NCBI RefSeq assembly: GCF_023517775.1 | Contig: NZ_CP082904.1 | Span: 3,224,001 to 3,288,000, forward strand | Direction: 5' to 3' | DNA: 64,000 bases | Source: Mixta hanseatica | Lineage (GTDB): Bacteria > Pseudomonadota > Gammaproteobacteria > Enterobacterales > Enterobacteriaceae | Shown here: one piece after another, positions 51,426-59,504 of the stretch | Numbering within the stretch: position 1 is the stretch's first letter | Layout of the letters: every line of letters begins with the position of its first letter | Position numbers and translations under genes: made by a program | Notes under the pieces: generated by a model | What the model saw: the letters and a program-made list of their open reading frames with translations, nothing else | The model's database searches: none | What the model was told of the DNA's origin: nothing

Positions 51426-51444
51426 CTCGTACCCCCGCCACGCC
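51426..51444 (-). other. cos: Prophage cos site
   Basis: Minus strand GGCGTGGCGGGGGTACGAG, 19 nt, resembling the P2/P4 cohesive end as I recall it (GGCGAGGCGGGG...). It lies in the expected place, left of replication gene A and beyond Q, and is nearly identical to 61346-61364. Confidence 0.82.
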
Positions 51445-51663
51445 TGCCCGCTTTATGTAGCGATTTTCATGCACCTGCATGACATAAGCAAAAGCCCGCC
51501 AGTTCTGGCGGGCCTCAGCAAAAACGATCCTCAAACGATCATGCGTTTTCATGCAGCATAGTCATGCACTACTCTCGCAAGGCAGAGGTTGAAAGATTTC
51601 CTGTGTTGCCAGGTTAACCCGCTGCTCTTTATTGATCATTATTTCAATGAGCATGCAGGTTCC
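51445..51663. other. cos-flanking region with CATGCA repeats
   Basis: No gene seen. Several CATGCA/TGCATG/CATGCG hexamers (about 51468-51565) follow the cos site; a similar set follows the satellite cos. They are candidate terminase-binding sites. Confidence 0.55.
51490..51516 (-). terminator. Terminator before cos for the A-side transcript
   Basis: GCCCGCCA-GTTC-TGGCGGGC perfect stem with TTTTGC on the minus strand. Confidence 0.8.
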
Positions 51664-51852
51664 TTAACTGGTCACATCCATCGATCGGCTGTATTCGTGA
51701 ATACGAATTTTCGCCATTAACTCGTCGGTCAATTCAGACACCCATTGGATAGCTAACCGCTTTTCTTCGTCGCTGCACTCACTAGCCGCTACAAGCTTGA
51801 TGAAAAAATCAATGCGCTGAAGCTTCAACGACTCCAAAAGATAATCCTGCAT
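51664..51852 (-). CDS. Small SOS-boxed prophage protein
   Basis: 62 aa from ATG 51852, which has AGGAGGAA at ideal spacing. Sequence MQDYLLESLKLQRIDFFIKLVAAS is predicted helical; function unknown. LexA boxes lie about 35-65 bp upstream. Phage 186 has its LexA-controlled tum antirepressor operon at the same end of the genome, but no similarity to Tum is evident. Confidence 0.75.
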   Translation of the reverse strand: MQDYLLESLKLQRIDFFIKLVAASECSDEEKRLAIQWVSELTDELMAKIRIHEYSRSMDVTS

Positions 51853-51886
51853 TTTTCCTCCTGTCACTATCCCGGACACCAAAAAA

Positions 51887-51917
51887 CTGTACATACATAC
51901 ACTGTATATAAATACAG
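51887..51917 (-). promoter_or_regulatory. LexA boxes upstream of the 62-aa gene
   Basis: CTGT-ATATAAAT-ACAG (51902-51917) is a perfect LexA site. CTGT-ACATACAT-ACAC (51887-51902) differs by one base and overlaps it. Confidence 0.85.
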
Positions 51918-52013
51918 TATAATACAGATTTTCAAATGTAAATGCCTTTTTTATCCGTCAATTAGATTGTTCTGACACGGATCAAGGACAGGAAAATTGC
52001 TGAAACAGTGATA

Positions 52014-54362
52014 TCAATACCATTGCCGCCATTTGTCATCCTCCTGCAGTCGGCAGTTCCGGTAAAAAATCCGCAGCCCTGCGCCAGACGGTATGCTGCC
52101 GCCACGTAAAAGCAGGTCAATTTCTTTTTCACTCCCGTCAAATCCCCTGATTTTCAGCTCTGCTTCCAGTTGCAGCCGCTGAGTGTCAGTAATTTCCTGT
52201 TTGTAGTCCTTTCTCCGCTTCGGTTTCACCTGCTGCATCCTTGCCCGCAGTTCACGCAGTTCTTTCTTGCTCATGGTCAGGAAGTCCGGGCACGGCTCCG
52301 GCCCTTCTCTACCGGGCAGTTCGCCCCCTGTAATGTTTAAATTTTCTACAGGGGGACAGTTATTGCCACGAGTCCAAGGGGCGCAAGCGCCCTGGTCGGC
52401 TGAAGCCTCCTGAAGGTCAACGGCTTTACGAACCATTTTCCACTTGACCGCGTGCGTGCAGATTTTGCCTTCAATAAGTGGTGACCAGATACCATAAATG
52501 CGGATGCCGTGATCGCCGTAGGCGCTCGGCTCCTCGTTACGCTCATAGGCCGTTCGGATAAGGTGATGTTTACGGGGAACCAGCACGCCGCCCTGTTTCA
52601 TAATGTAGGTGGCAAAGCAGCCCACATCAGCAGCGGCCAGCACCGCGTCCAGACTGGCATTTTCAAGCACCGGCGTGCCCGGCTTTTTATCACCGGCCAT
52701 GCGGTTCGTCTGACTTGCCAGCAGACGCAGCTCCCGGTAAGCCTGACGCCCCGGAATACCAAAGAAACGGAACTGCTGCACGCGGTGCAGCGATGCCCAT
52801 GCGTTTACATTTTCCGCATTGTCACGCAGTGATTTACCGGTTTCTTTGCTGATTTCGCCAGCCAGTCCGCGACCGTCAATATTCTTACTCACGTATTTAG
52901 AGATATAACTGGTCGGCGTACCCTCACGCGGATCAATAAGCACTGCTTTGAAGCGCGGCTCGGTATTGTTGCCCAGCTCTTCGCGGTCTTCGCGGATGGC
53001 AAACTTCCGCAGCATTGCCGTAATTGAGCGGCGTTCTTTCTTGCGCATAAAGCACAGCAGATGCCAGTGAACGGTGCCGTCATGGTGCGGTTCAGCAACG
53101 CGGACGCCGTACCAGCGCAGCCCGGCTTTGTGCATGGCCTTGCGGAATGCAGCAAACGTATTCACCAGATAATCACTGCTCTGCCGGACCGTTTCACTGG
53201 TCCACTTCGGATTGGGCCTGCCGTTGCTCAGGGTGGCGTGGAAGCGTGACGGGCAGGTGATGGTATAAAACACGGCGCAGTCACCGCGCATCTCTGCGAT
53301 AAGCTCCAGCCCCTTAACGCAGGCCATCATTTCATTACGGCGGTGTGCCGGGTTACTGCTGCTGGCATTCACCACGTCTTCCATATCCAGCGTGTCACCG
53401 CTCTCATTGACCAGCTCATGCGAACGGAAAAACTCGAGCGATTTGCGGCGCTGCTCGCGTTTGTGGATCACGGCTTCATAGCTGACATACGGGGAGGCTT
53501 TTTTGTTGACCAGACAAACGGCGCGCAGCTGTTCCTCCCGCCACTCACAGCGCATCTGCCACAGCTTGCGATACCACCAGTCCGCGCACAGCATACGGGC
53601 CAGCGACGGCGGAATAAGGTCATATGGAACGGGCTTACGGCGGCGCCTTTTGCGGCGCAGCTGGTCCCAGGCGGGCGGGATGACGTCCAGCCGCATGGCT
53701 TCAGCGGCCACCCTTTCCCATGCCTGCCTGATTTGTTCCGGCTTAACCTCATCGGCAACAAACAGATCGCCGCTGGCCGCATCCAGACACATGCTCATGT
53801 GTGCCGCAACCAGCGTGGACAGGCGCTTGACCTGATGCTGGTTCATTTCAGGCAGCGCCAGCAGCCCTTCCAGACCATCATGACTTGCCATAAACCGGAA
53901 CGAGGCAGACACCTGACTGTCACGCACGCGGGACAGCCTTTCCAGGCATGGCATGATGGTTTCATTCAGATAACGGGAATAGGCTTTGGGCTTGTCCAGG
54001 CGCTGGAAATATTTAATGCGCTCCATCAGCGGCTTGCTGATGTGGGCAGGTTCGGCGTTTACATTAGCCAGAATAACCAGATCGGGGTTAAAGCGCTGCT
54101 GTTCGTGGGCCATTCTGGCGCGGCTGACCAGATTATCCTGCGCCATTTCACGTAAGACGGGATCGCGGGACTCGTTATAAAAAAAGCGATTCCATGCCTC
54201 ATCACTCTGTGCTTCGCGGCGCAGCTGTTCGTGCTTTCCGTCAGCGGCGTAAAGAGTGATAAGGGTTGAAAGCGCTGATGCCGGTACAGGCTCAGTTGTT
54301 TCAAGGCGCGGGTTAACCGCTTCCCGTGGAGCATTCCACGGGTAAGCGTATTCTTTCTGCAT
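52014..54362 (-). CDS. A: Replication initiator protein A
   Basis: 782 aa, P2/186 gpA rolling-circle initiator. The HUH motif is [13 protein letters not shown] (about residue 425-440) and the paired catalytic tyrosines are in [13 protein letters not shown] (about 480-490). It nicks the origin within its own gene in P2. ATG 54362 overlaps the preceding stop (TGATG); the frame is open to a GTG at 54425 inside the upstream gene, which is not preferred. Confidence 0.93.
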   Translation of the reverse strand: MQKEYAYPWNAPREAVNPRLETTEPVPASALSTLITLYAADGKHEQLRREAQSDEAWNRFFYNESRDPVLREMAQDNLVSRARMAHEQQRFNPDLVILANVNAEPAHISKPLMERIKYFQRLDKPKAYSRYLNETIMPCLERLSRVRDSQVSASFRFMASHDGLEGLLALPEMNQHQVKRLSTLVAAHMSMCLDAASGDLFVADEVKPEQIRQAWERVAAEAMRLDVIPPAWDQLRRKRRRRKPVPYDLIPPSLARMLCADWWYRKLWQMRCEWREEQLRAVCLVNKKASPYVSYEAVIHKREQRRKSLEFFRSHELVNESGDTLDMEDVVNASSSNPAHRRNEMMACVKGLELIAEMRGDCAVFYTITCPSRFHATLSNGRPNPKWTSETVRQSSDYLVNTFAAFRKAMHKAGLRWYGVRVAEPHHDGTVHWHLLCFMRKKERRSITAMLRKFAIREDREELGNNTEPRFKAVLIDPREGTPTSYISKYVSKNIDGRGLAGEISKETGKSLRDNAENVNAWASLHRVQQFRFFGIPGRQAYRELRLLASQTNRMAGDKKPGTPVLENASLDAVLAAADVGCFATYIMKQGGVLVPRKHHLIRTAYERNEEPSAYGDHGIRIYGIWSPLIEGKICTHAVKWKMVRKAVDLQEASADQGACAPWTRGNNCPPVENLNITGGELPGREGPEPCPDFLTMSKKELRELRARMQQVKPKRRKDYKQEITDTQRLQLEAELKIRGFDGSEKEIDLLLRGGSIPSGAGLRIFYRNCRLQEDDKWRQWY

Positions 54363-54586
54363 CAGAGACCGCCCCGGTAGTGGCGACTTTTCAGCTCTGC
54401 GATTTCCTGACAGGTGACACAACACTGCACGCCCTGAATTGCGCGGCGGCGCGCTTCCGGGATCGCGGCATCACATTCTTCGCAAAAAAACTGGCTGGCC
54501 TGTACCGACCGACCGGTTACCAGAGCCACCTGCCGTGCCAGTTCTTCCTGCACGCGTTCCTGTACGCGGTCCATTGAGTCGCTCAT
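54362..54586 (-). CDS. TraR/DksA-type zinc-finger protein
   Basis: 74 aa. C-x2-C...C-x2-C zinc finger: [32 protein letters not shown]. TraR-like proteins bind the RNA polymerase secondary channel; this size class is common in P2-like phages upstream of A. Starts in TAATG overlap with the gene before it. Confidence 0.93.
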   Translation of the reverse strand: MSDSMDRVQERVQEELARQVALVTGRSVQASQFFCEECDAAIPEARRRAIQGVQCCVTCQEIAELKSRHYRGGL

Positions 54587-54813
54587 TAGTGCAGCTCCTG
54601 TGATTCGCTTTCATAACGTGCAGCTTCCTGGCGGATAAGCTCTGCCGCTTCAATGCCGTTCAGCTCCTTCTGATGAATATGCAGGGCAAGCGCAACAAGA
54701 CGCTCAGAAACGCGCAGCGCACGCTCTTTGCGTTCCTCGTTGCGTGCCTTATTGAGCAGTGCCACCATTGCGTCTGTATCAGCTTCAAAACTACGGGTTT
54801 CAATATTTCGCAT
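54586..54813 (-). CDS. P2-like early protein, DUF2732 type
   Basis: 75 aa. Helical, charged: NKARNEERKERALRVSERLVALALHIHQKEL. Similar small proteins accompany gene A in P2/186-type phages; function unknown. Confidence 0.8.
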   Translation of the reverse strand: MRNIETRSFEADTDAMVALLNKARNEERKERALRVSERLVALALHIHQKELNGIEAAELIRQEAARYESESQELH

Positions 54814-54882
54814 ATTTCTTTCTCCAGAATTTGGGCAAAAGAATGCCCGGCGGGTTTACGCCATTTAATTTCGTTGGATTAA

Positions 54883-55224
54883 TTAATTAGGTAACGTCAG
54901 TTTTTTGGGAAATAAACTCACGACTGCACGTATATGATTCATTGCACTTATCAGCGCGTATTTTTCATCACTCGTCAGTTCATCAAATTCAACGTCATGA
55001 CGTTCTGACCGGATATTTGCCAAAAAGAAAATTGCGCCTAATGCCCTTTTGTTCTGCTCGTACTGCGTATCGCGCTTGTCTCGCATATCAGCTATAAAAC
55101 GCTTCAGCTCATTACCGCAGCTATCACCCCACAACTTCGTGCGGATAGCCGCAATGTGATTCAGGCCGTTAACACGCTGACCCGCGCTTAACTGAACAGC
55201 AATGTCTTCACCTTCAATTGCCAT
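54883..55224 (-). CDS. P2-like early protein, DUF5347 type
   Basis: 113 aa. Conserved-looking SAGQRVNGLNHIAAIRTKLWGD and MRDKRDTQYEQNKRALGAIFFLANI. Function unknown; part of the early operon reading towards A. Starts within the tail of the next upstream small gene. Confidence 0.8.
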   Translation of the reverse strand: MAIEGEDIAVQLSAGQRVNGLNHIAAIRTKLWGDSCGNELKRFIADMRDKRDTQYEQNKRALGAIFFLANIRSERHDVEFDELTSDEKYALISAMNHIRAVVSLFPKKLTLPN

Positions 55225-55379
55225 TTTTTCTTTCTCCCGTTTCCGGTTAAACCTGCCAGCAGTTCCGCCTGATTATTTGACGGGTGCCAGCGCCTGCCGT
55301 CCTGCCCCATTATCCAGCCATGACCATAAGAGGATGACGGGCTTTGCTGCTTCAGCAGAGGGGCCACTGAAAATGCCAT
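55188..55379 (-). CDS. P2-like early protein, DUF2724 type
   Basis: 63 aa from ATG 55379, preceded by GAGG. MAFSVAPLLKQQSPSSSYGHGWIMGQDGRRWHPSNNQAELLAGL is typical of a small P2/186 protein of unknown role. A longer frame to 55442 overlaps cII and is not supported. Confidence 0.8.
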   Translation of the reverse strand: MAFSVAPLLKQQSPSSSYGHGWIMGQDGRRWHPSNNQAELLAGLTGNGRKKKWQLKVKTLLFS

Positions 55380-55386
55380 GCTTACC

Positions 55387-55896
55387 TCAGCTGATACCGA
55401 TCGAGGCGCCAAGACCGCTGATAGCGTCCACGGTGCTGGCAAGCGTCGGGTTCGAATGAATGCGCGTCTGTACGGCCATTGCGGCCAGCGTCAGATAGCG
55501 AATGCCGCTGTTTACGTTCTGAATTAAGTTACGGCAGCAGGACGTTGTGATTTTGTCCTGAACAACTGCAGTGGCGGCCAGCTGCCCTACTTCTGCCGTG
55601 GCCTTGAGGACATACGAGGATAACTTTTCCTGCGCCACCTCATTCACTGGTACACAAGGCAGGCACTGCAGTTGCGCCAGCATTCCGTCAACCAGCGTGG
55701 CATCTTCAGTCAGGTCAGTAAGGATAAGCATTTCCCGAACCGTAAGCTGATGCACCTGTTCCGGGTTCAGCTTGTTCCTGATGGTTTGAGGGTTAAGGCC
55801 CGCTTTTTTAGCCAGCTGGATAATGTTGTGCTTTGCCGCAAATGCCCGGCAGGCTTCATCAAAGTGGCTATGTGTGGAAACACGAAAATCAAACAT
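55387..55896 (-). CDS. cII: Phage regulatory protein CII (186 type)
   Basis: 169 aa, the same length as 186 CII. HTH near the N-terminus: IIQLAKKAGLNPQTIRNKLNPEQVHQLTVREML. In 186 it activates pE to establish lysogeny. ATG 55896 follows GGAAGGAAG with good spacing. Confidence 0.92.
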   Translation of the reverse strand: MFDFRVSTHSHFDEACRAFAAKHNIIQLAKKAGLNPQTIRNKLNPEQVHQLTVREMLILTDLTEDATLVDGMLAQLQCLPCVPVNEVAQEKLSSYVLKATAEVGQLAATAVVQDKITTSCCRNLIQNVNSGIRYLTLAAMAVQTRIHSNPTLASTVDAISGLGASIGIS

Positions 55897-55928
55897 GCAA
55901 CTTCCTTCCAAAGTTCTCATAATCGAAC

Positions 55929-56171
55929 TTACTGACCAACAATGACGCGGAAGTTGGAATGACCCAAGGACTCACGTACCTGGTCAGTCTTGTACATCAG
56001 ATAGCGCAGGCTCACGCGGCCTTTGTTTTTATCTTTTTTAACCATGTACTTAGCAAGCTGACCATGGTGGATTTTCTGGTAGACAGAGCCACGGGAAATG
56101 CCTTCCCATTCTGCAAACTCCGCAGGAGTAGCTAGCTCCTTTGGTACACGAATTGAAATATCGATGCTCAT
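55929..56171 (-). CDS. apl: Apl/Cox-type excisionase and repressor
   Basis: 80 aa. RVPKELATPAEFAEWEGISRGSVYQKIHHGQLAKYMVKKDKNKGRVSLRY is a winged-helix DNA-binding protein of the Apl/Cox group. In 186 Apl directs excision and modulates pR/pL. It is divergent from cI across a 119-bp operator region. Confidence 0.88.
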   Translation of the reverse strand: MSIDISIRVPKELATPAEFAEWEGISRGSVYQKIHHGQLAKYMVKKDKNKGRVSLRYLMYKTDQVRESLGHSNFRVIVGQ

Positions 56172-56230
56172 AGTGCAGTATCTCTCGATTAAGATTTGGT
56201 TTACGTCGTTTTATCTTGTTTTATTTGGTT

Positions 56231-56300
56231 CAATTTTTGATACATCGAGATATTACGATCCAATATTTGATACGCCAATAGGATTGAAAAATGATACATG
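56231..56300. promoter_or_regulatory. cI-apl operator region with TGATAC repeats
   Basis: CAATTTTTGATACATC (56231) and CAATATTTGATACGCC (56261) are repeats exactly 30 bp apart, about three helical turns. A third TGATACATG overlaps the cI start at 56292. They are candidate CI or Apl binding sites between divergent promoters. Confidence 0.65.
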
Positions 56301-56923
56301 TGAAAGCGGGCGAGAATACTGGGGGTAGAGAGGCCATTCATAGGCTAATGGCTGCCTATGATTTTAAGTCCAGGCAACAGCTTTGTGATCATTTAGGTGC
56401 TTCAAAAAGCACTATGGCAAACAGGTACTTAAGGGATAGTTTCCCAGCAGAATGGGTAATTCAGTGCGCTCTTGAAACCGGGGTTTCATTGCTTTGGCTG
56501 ACCACTGGACAAGGAGAACCAAGTGCAAATATTGGTTCAAAAAAACATATCAATTTAGTGAACTCTAACAAAGTTAAACACCTTTCTGACCTTGTTTCTC
56601 CCGAAATAGACAGGGCAACTCTCACTGGTGGCTCTTTGGTTGATACGGGAAAAGCAATTGTTGATAACAGCCTGCTTCCCTCAGATAGCAGCAATCTGCT
56701 ACTGGTAAATACCGATGGAGACTCTTACTTAGTTGACCGTAGCCAAACGCCACCGGTAAACGGAATGTGGCTGATTGATATTGATGGGATTAAAAGCATC
56801 GTTAAGCTTACTCGCCTCCCGGGGAACAGATTGGTCGTACATCAAGATGACTCTTCATTTGAATGCGCTCTGGATGACCTTGAGATACTTGGCAGAGCCT
56901 TAAAAATCATTAAGAGCCTTTGA
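56291..56923 (+). CDS. cI: Lysogenic repressor CI (186 type)
   Basis: 210 aa. N-terminal HTH (SRQQLCDHLGASKSTMANRYLRDSFPAEWVIQCALETGVSLLWLTTGQGE) and a C-terminal oligomerisation domain (DGDSYLVDRSQTPPVNGMWLIDIDGIKSIVKLTRLPGNRL) like 186 CI. It holds the lytic promoter off. No LexA-type self-cleavage signature is obvious. The int gene begins one base after its stop. Confidence 0.9.
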   Translation: MIHVKAGENTGGREAIHRLMAAYDFKSRQQLCDHLGASKSTMANRYLRDSFPAEWVIQCALETGVSLLWLTTGQGEPSANIGSKKHINLVNSNKVKHLSDLVSPEIDRATLTGGSLVDTGKAIVDNSLLPSDSSNLLLVNTDGDSYLVDRSQTPPVNGMWLIDIDGIKSIVKLTRLPGNRLVVHQDDSSFECALDDLEILGRALKIIKSL

Positions 56924-56924
56924 T

Positions 56925-57950
56925 ATGACGATAAGGAAGCAGCCGAACGGAAAATGGTTGTGTGAGTGCTACCCGAACGGGCGCGACGGTAAGCGCGTGC
57001 GCAAACAATTTGCGACAAAAGGCGAGGCCATAGCATTCGAAAATTTCACCATGGACGAGGTGAACAAAAAGCCGTGGCTGGGTGAAAAGGAAGATCGGCG
57101 GCGTTTGTCAGAATTGATTGAGCAGTGGCACTCCCTTTACGGCCAGACGCTCGCAGACCCTAAGCGCCTAATGGCAAAACTGAATATTATCTGCAATGGG
57201 CTGGGCGATCCCGTCGCCTCTGAGTTAACCGCCGGTGACTTTACCAAATATCGTGAAGCACGATTAAAAGGTGAGGTACGTAACGAAGACGGCGCGCTAA
57301 TGTCGCCAGTAAAGCCCCGCACGGTAAACTTGGAACAGCGTAACTTATCATCCGTTTTTGGCACCCTAAAAAAGCTGGGCCACTGGTCAGCGCCTAACCC
57401 GCTCGCCGGGCTACCAACATTCAAAATCGCAGAGGGGGAACTGGCGTTCCTGGCCCCGGACGAAATCAAACGCCTGCTTGATGCCTGCGCTGATTCTCAA
57501 AGCCCCAGCCTGTTGATGATCGCAAAAGTATGCCTAGCCACCGGCGCACGATGGAGTGAAGCCGAAAACCTGCAAGGCCACCAGTTATCTAAATACCGGA
57601 TCACCTATACCAAAACCAAAGGCAAGAAAAACCGAACCGTACCGATATCTCAGGATCTGTACGACGAACTCCCCAAAAACAGAGGGAAGCTATTCACGCC
57701 ATGCAGAAAAGCTTTTGAGCGTGCAGTAAAAAGAGCCGGTATCGACTTGCCTGAGGGCCAATGCACGCACGTGCTGCGCCATACATTCGCCAGTCACTTT
57801 ATGATGAACGGCGGAAACATACTGGTACTGCGCGATATTCTGGGACATGCCGATATAAAAATGACGATGGTTTACGCACATTTTGCGCCCGACCACCTGG
57901 AAGATGCCGTGACCAAAAACCCGCTTCACAATCTCAATTGGAACCGCTAA
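56925..57950 (+). CDS. int: Prophage tyrosine integrase
   Basis: 341 aa, P2/186 family. AP2-like N-terminus (RKQPNGKWLCECYPNGRDGKRVRKQF). Catalytic residues: Arg in ATGARWSEAE, HxxR in HVLRHTFASHF, His in LGHADIK and Tyr in MVYAHF. It follows cI directly and lies 117 bp from attR, as expected for an ssrA-specific integrase. Confidence 0.95.
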   Translation: MTIRKQPNGKWLCECYPNGRDGKRVRKQFATKGEAIAFENFTMDEVNKKPWLGEKEDRRRLSELIEQWHSLYGQTLADPKRLMAKLNIICNGLGDPVASELTAGDFTKYREARLKGEVRNEDGALMSPVKPRTVNLEQRNLSSVFGTLKKLGHWSAPNPLAGLPTFKIAEGELAFLAPDEIKRLLDACADSQSPSLLMIAKVCLATGARWSEAENLQGHQLSKYRITYTKTKGKKNRTVPISQDLYDELPKNRGKLFTPCRKAFERAVKRAGIDLPEGQCTHVLRHTFASHFMMNGGNILVLRDILGHADIKMTMVYAHFAPDHLEDAVTKNPLHNLNWNR

Positions 57951-58067
57951 TTTATGGCGGCACTTTGGCGGCAGAACATTAAAAACGCATAAAACGGACA
58001 AATATCAAATAACACTAACGATCTGTTTTTAAACGCAAATCACTGTTTTCATTATAGTAAAAATGGT

Positions 58068-58115
58068 ATGTAGGAATTTCGGACGCGGGTTCAACTCCCG
58101 CCAGCTCCACCAAAT
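58068..58115 (+). repeat. attR: attR of the prophage, shared with the satellite
   Basis: Identical over 48 bp to 24577-24624. It carries a second copy of the tmRNA 3' end. The satellite integrase lies just beyond it, so this copy is probably also the left attachment site of the satellite. Confidence 0.93.
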
Positions 58116-58145
58116 GTTGATCCGGATACGTCCGGTGAAGTACGG

Positions 58146-58181
58146 AAAGCCCGCATGGCATAAGCCTTCGCGGGCTTTTTT
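58146..58181 (+). terminator. Terminator just inside the satellite att
   Basis: AAAGCCCGC-N15-GCGGGCTTTTTT, 31 bp after the att core. It would terminate ssrA transcription if the satellite alone occupied the site. Confidence 0.82.
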
Positions 58182-58224
58182 GTATCTGTAACAGTCCGTA
58201 TCGTTCCGGCTAAATCCAGTGATT

Positions 58225-58277
58225 ATTGGTATACGTATTGGTATACGGTAAGATGTATCCTAAAAACGTATACCAAT
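58225..58277. promoter_or_regulatory. Operator-like repeats upstream of the satellite int
   Basis: ATTGGTATACG occurs twice directly (58225 and 58237, 12 bp apart) and once inverted (58267-58277), 20-70 bp before the int ATG. Probably binding sites for integrase autoregulation, AlpA or recombination arm sites. Confidence 0.6.
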
Positions 58278-58296
58278 TCACGCAGGAAAGCCCCGT

Positions 58297-59490
58297 ATGG
58301 CAAGGACTACGCGCCCTCTTACCAATACAGAAGTTCTCCGTTCTAAGGCCATTGATAAAGATTTGACGCTACATGATGGCGACGGACTTTTTATGGTGGT
58401 TAAAACCACCGGAAAGAAGCTCTGGCGTTTTCGTTATCAGCGGCCAGCGACAAAGCAGCGCACCATGATGGGCCTGGGTGCTTTCCCTGCTCTCTCGCTG
58501 GCAGATGCCAGACGCCTGCGTGCTGATTACCTCTCCTTACTCGCTAATGGTATTGACCCCCAAACGCAGGCCGAACAGGTAACAGAACAACAGCAGATCG
58601 CGTTAGACAGCATTTTCTCAACCGTGGCCGCTAACTGGTTTGCTTTGAAGCAAGCCAGCGTTACGCCGGATTACGCGAAGGATATCTGGCGTTCTCTGGA
58701 GAAAGATGTTTTTCCTGCTATTGGTGGGATTCCTGTTCAGGAAATCAAAGCACGCAAGCTGGTTGAGGCGTTAGAACCCATTAAGGCCCGTGGCGCTCTT
58801 GAAACCGTTCGTCGTCTGGTTCAGCGTATCAATGAGATTATGATTTATGCGGTTAATACCGGGCTGATTGATGCTAACCCTGCATCTGGTATCGGAATGG
58901 CGTTTGAGAAGCCCAAAAAGCAGCATATGCCGACACTACGGCCGGAAGAGCTGCCAAAATTGATGCAATCACTTGGAATGTCGAATCTTACTATACCAAC
59001 GCGGTGCCTCATTGAGTGGCAGCTACTGACACTTGCCCGACCTTCTGAAGCTGCCGGCTCTAGGTGGATAGAAATTGATTTAGATGCAAAATTATGGACT
59101 ATACCTGCGGAGCGTATGAAAGCTAAACGTGAACATATTGTTCCCCTTTCAAGTCAGGCTATTGAATTGTTAATGACGTTATCTCCTATTAGCCGTCACC
59201 GAGAGTATATATTCCCCAGCAGGAATGACCCAAAAAAACCTATGAATAGCCAAACTGCGAATGCAGCCTTAAAAAGGATTGGTTATAGTAAAAGGTTAGT
59301 AGCTCATGGATTACGCTCTATCGCCAGCACAGCGATGAATGAAATGGGATTCAATGCCGATGTTATTGAAGCAGCCTTATCGCACGTTGATAAAAACGAA
59401 GTAAGGAGAGCATACAACCGCTCTCTTTACTTGGAAAAAAGGGCTGAGCTTATGCAGTGGTGGGGGGATTTTATTTACCACTCTAAATAA
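58297..59490 (+). CDS. int: P4/CP4-57-type tyrosine integrase
   Basis: 397 aa. N-terminal DUF4102-type arm-binding domain (LTNTEVLRSKAIDKDLTLHDGDGLFMVVKTTGKKLWRFRY), then the catalytic domain: ARPSEAAGSRW, HGLRSIASTAMNEMG, LSHVDKNEVRRAYNRS. Close in sequence to the integrase of E. coli CP4-57, which also targets ssrA. AGGAAA precedes the ATG. Confidence 0.95.
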   Translation: MARTTRPLTNTEVLRSKAIDKDLTLHDGDGLFMVVKTTGKKLWRFRYQRPATKQRTMMGLGAFPALSLADARRLRADYLSLLANGIDPQTQAEQVTEQQQIALDSIFSTVAANWFALKQASVTPDYAKDIWRSLEKDVFPAIGGIPVQEIKARKLVEALEPIKARGALETVRRLVQRINEIMIYAVNTGLIDANPASGIGMAFEKPKKQHMPTLRPEELPKLMQSLGMSNLTIPTRCLIEWQLLTLARPSEAAGSRWIEIDLDAKLWTIPAERMKAKREHIVPLSSQAIELLMTLSPISRHREYIFPSRNDPKKPMNSQTANAALKRIGYSKRLVAHGLRSIASTAMNEMGFNADVIEAALSHVDKNEVRRAYNRSLYLEKRAELMQWWGDFIYHSK

Positions 59491-59504
59491 GAAATTAAAA
59501 AAAA

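Larger units (their letters stand above)
24577..58115. mobile_element. P2/186-type prophage integrated in ssrA
   Basis: A complete-looking Peduovirinae prophage of about 33.5 kb bounded by 48-bp direct repeats. All capsid, tail, lysis, terminase, replication and immunity genes expected for the group are found in P2/186 order. The CI-CII-Apl immunity set and the cI-int arrangement resemble phage 186. Additions are an IS1, an AT-rich three-gene cassette, a KAP-like NTPase gene and a tail-fibre tip cassette array. The structural genes appear full length, so it could be inducible. That is an inference. Confidence 0.95.

Noticed and set aside
51361..51552. Minus-strand 63-codon frame across the prophage cos
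   Set aside because: Overlaps cos, repeats and a terminator; no conservation with the matching satellite region except in cos DNA itself.
58068..58115. A second ssrA or tRNA gene at the right att copy
   Set aside because: Only the 3' end of tmRNA is present; no 5' half or promoter upstream.
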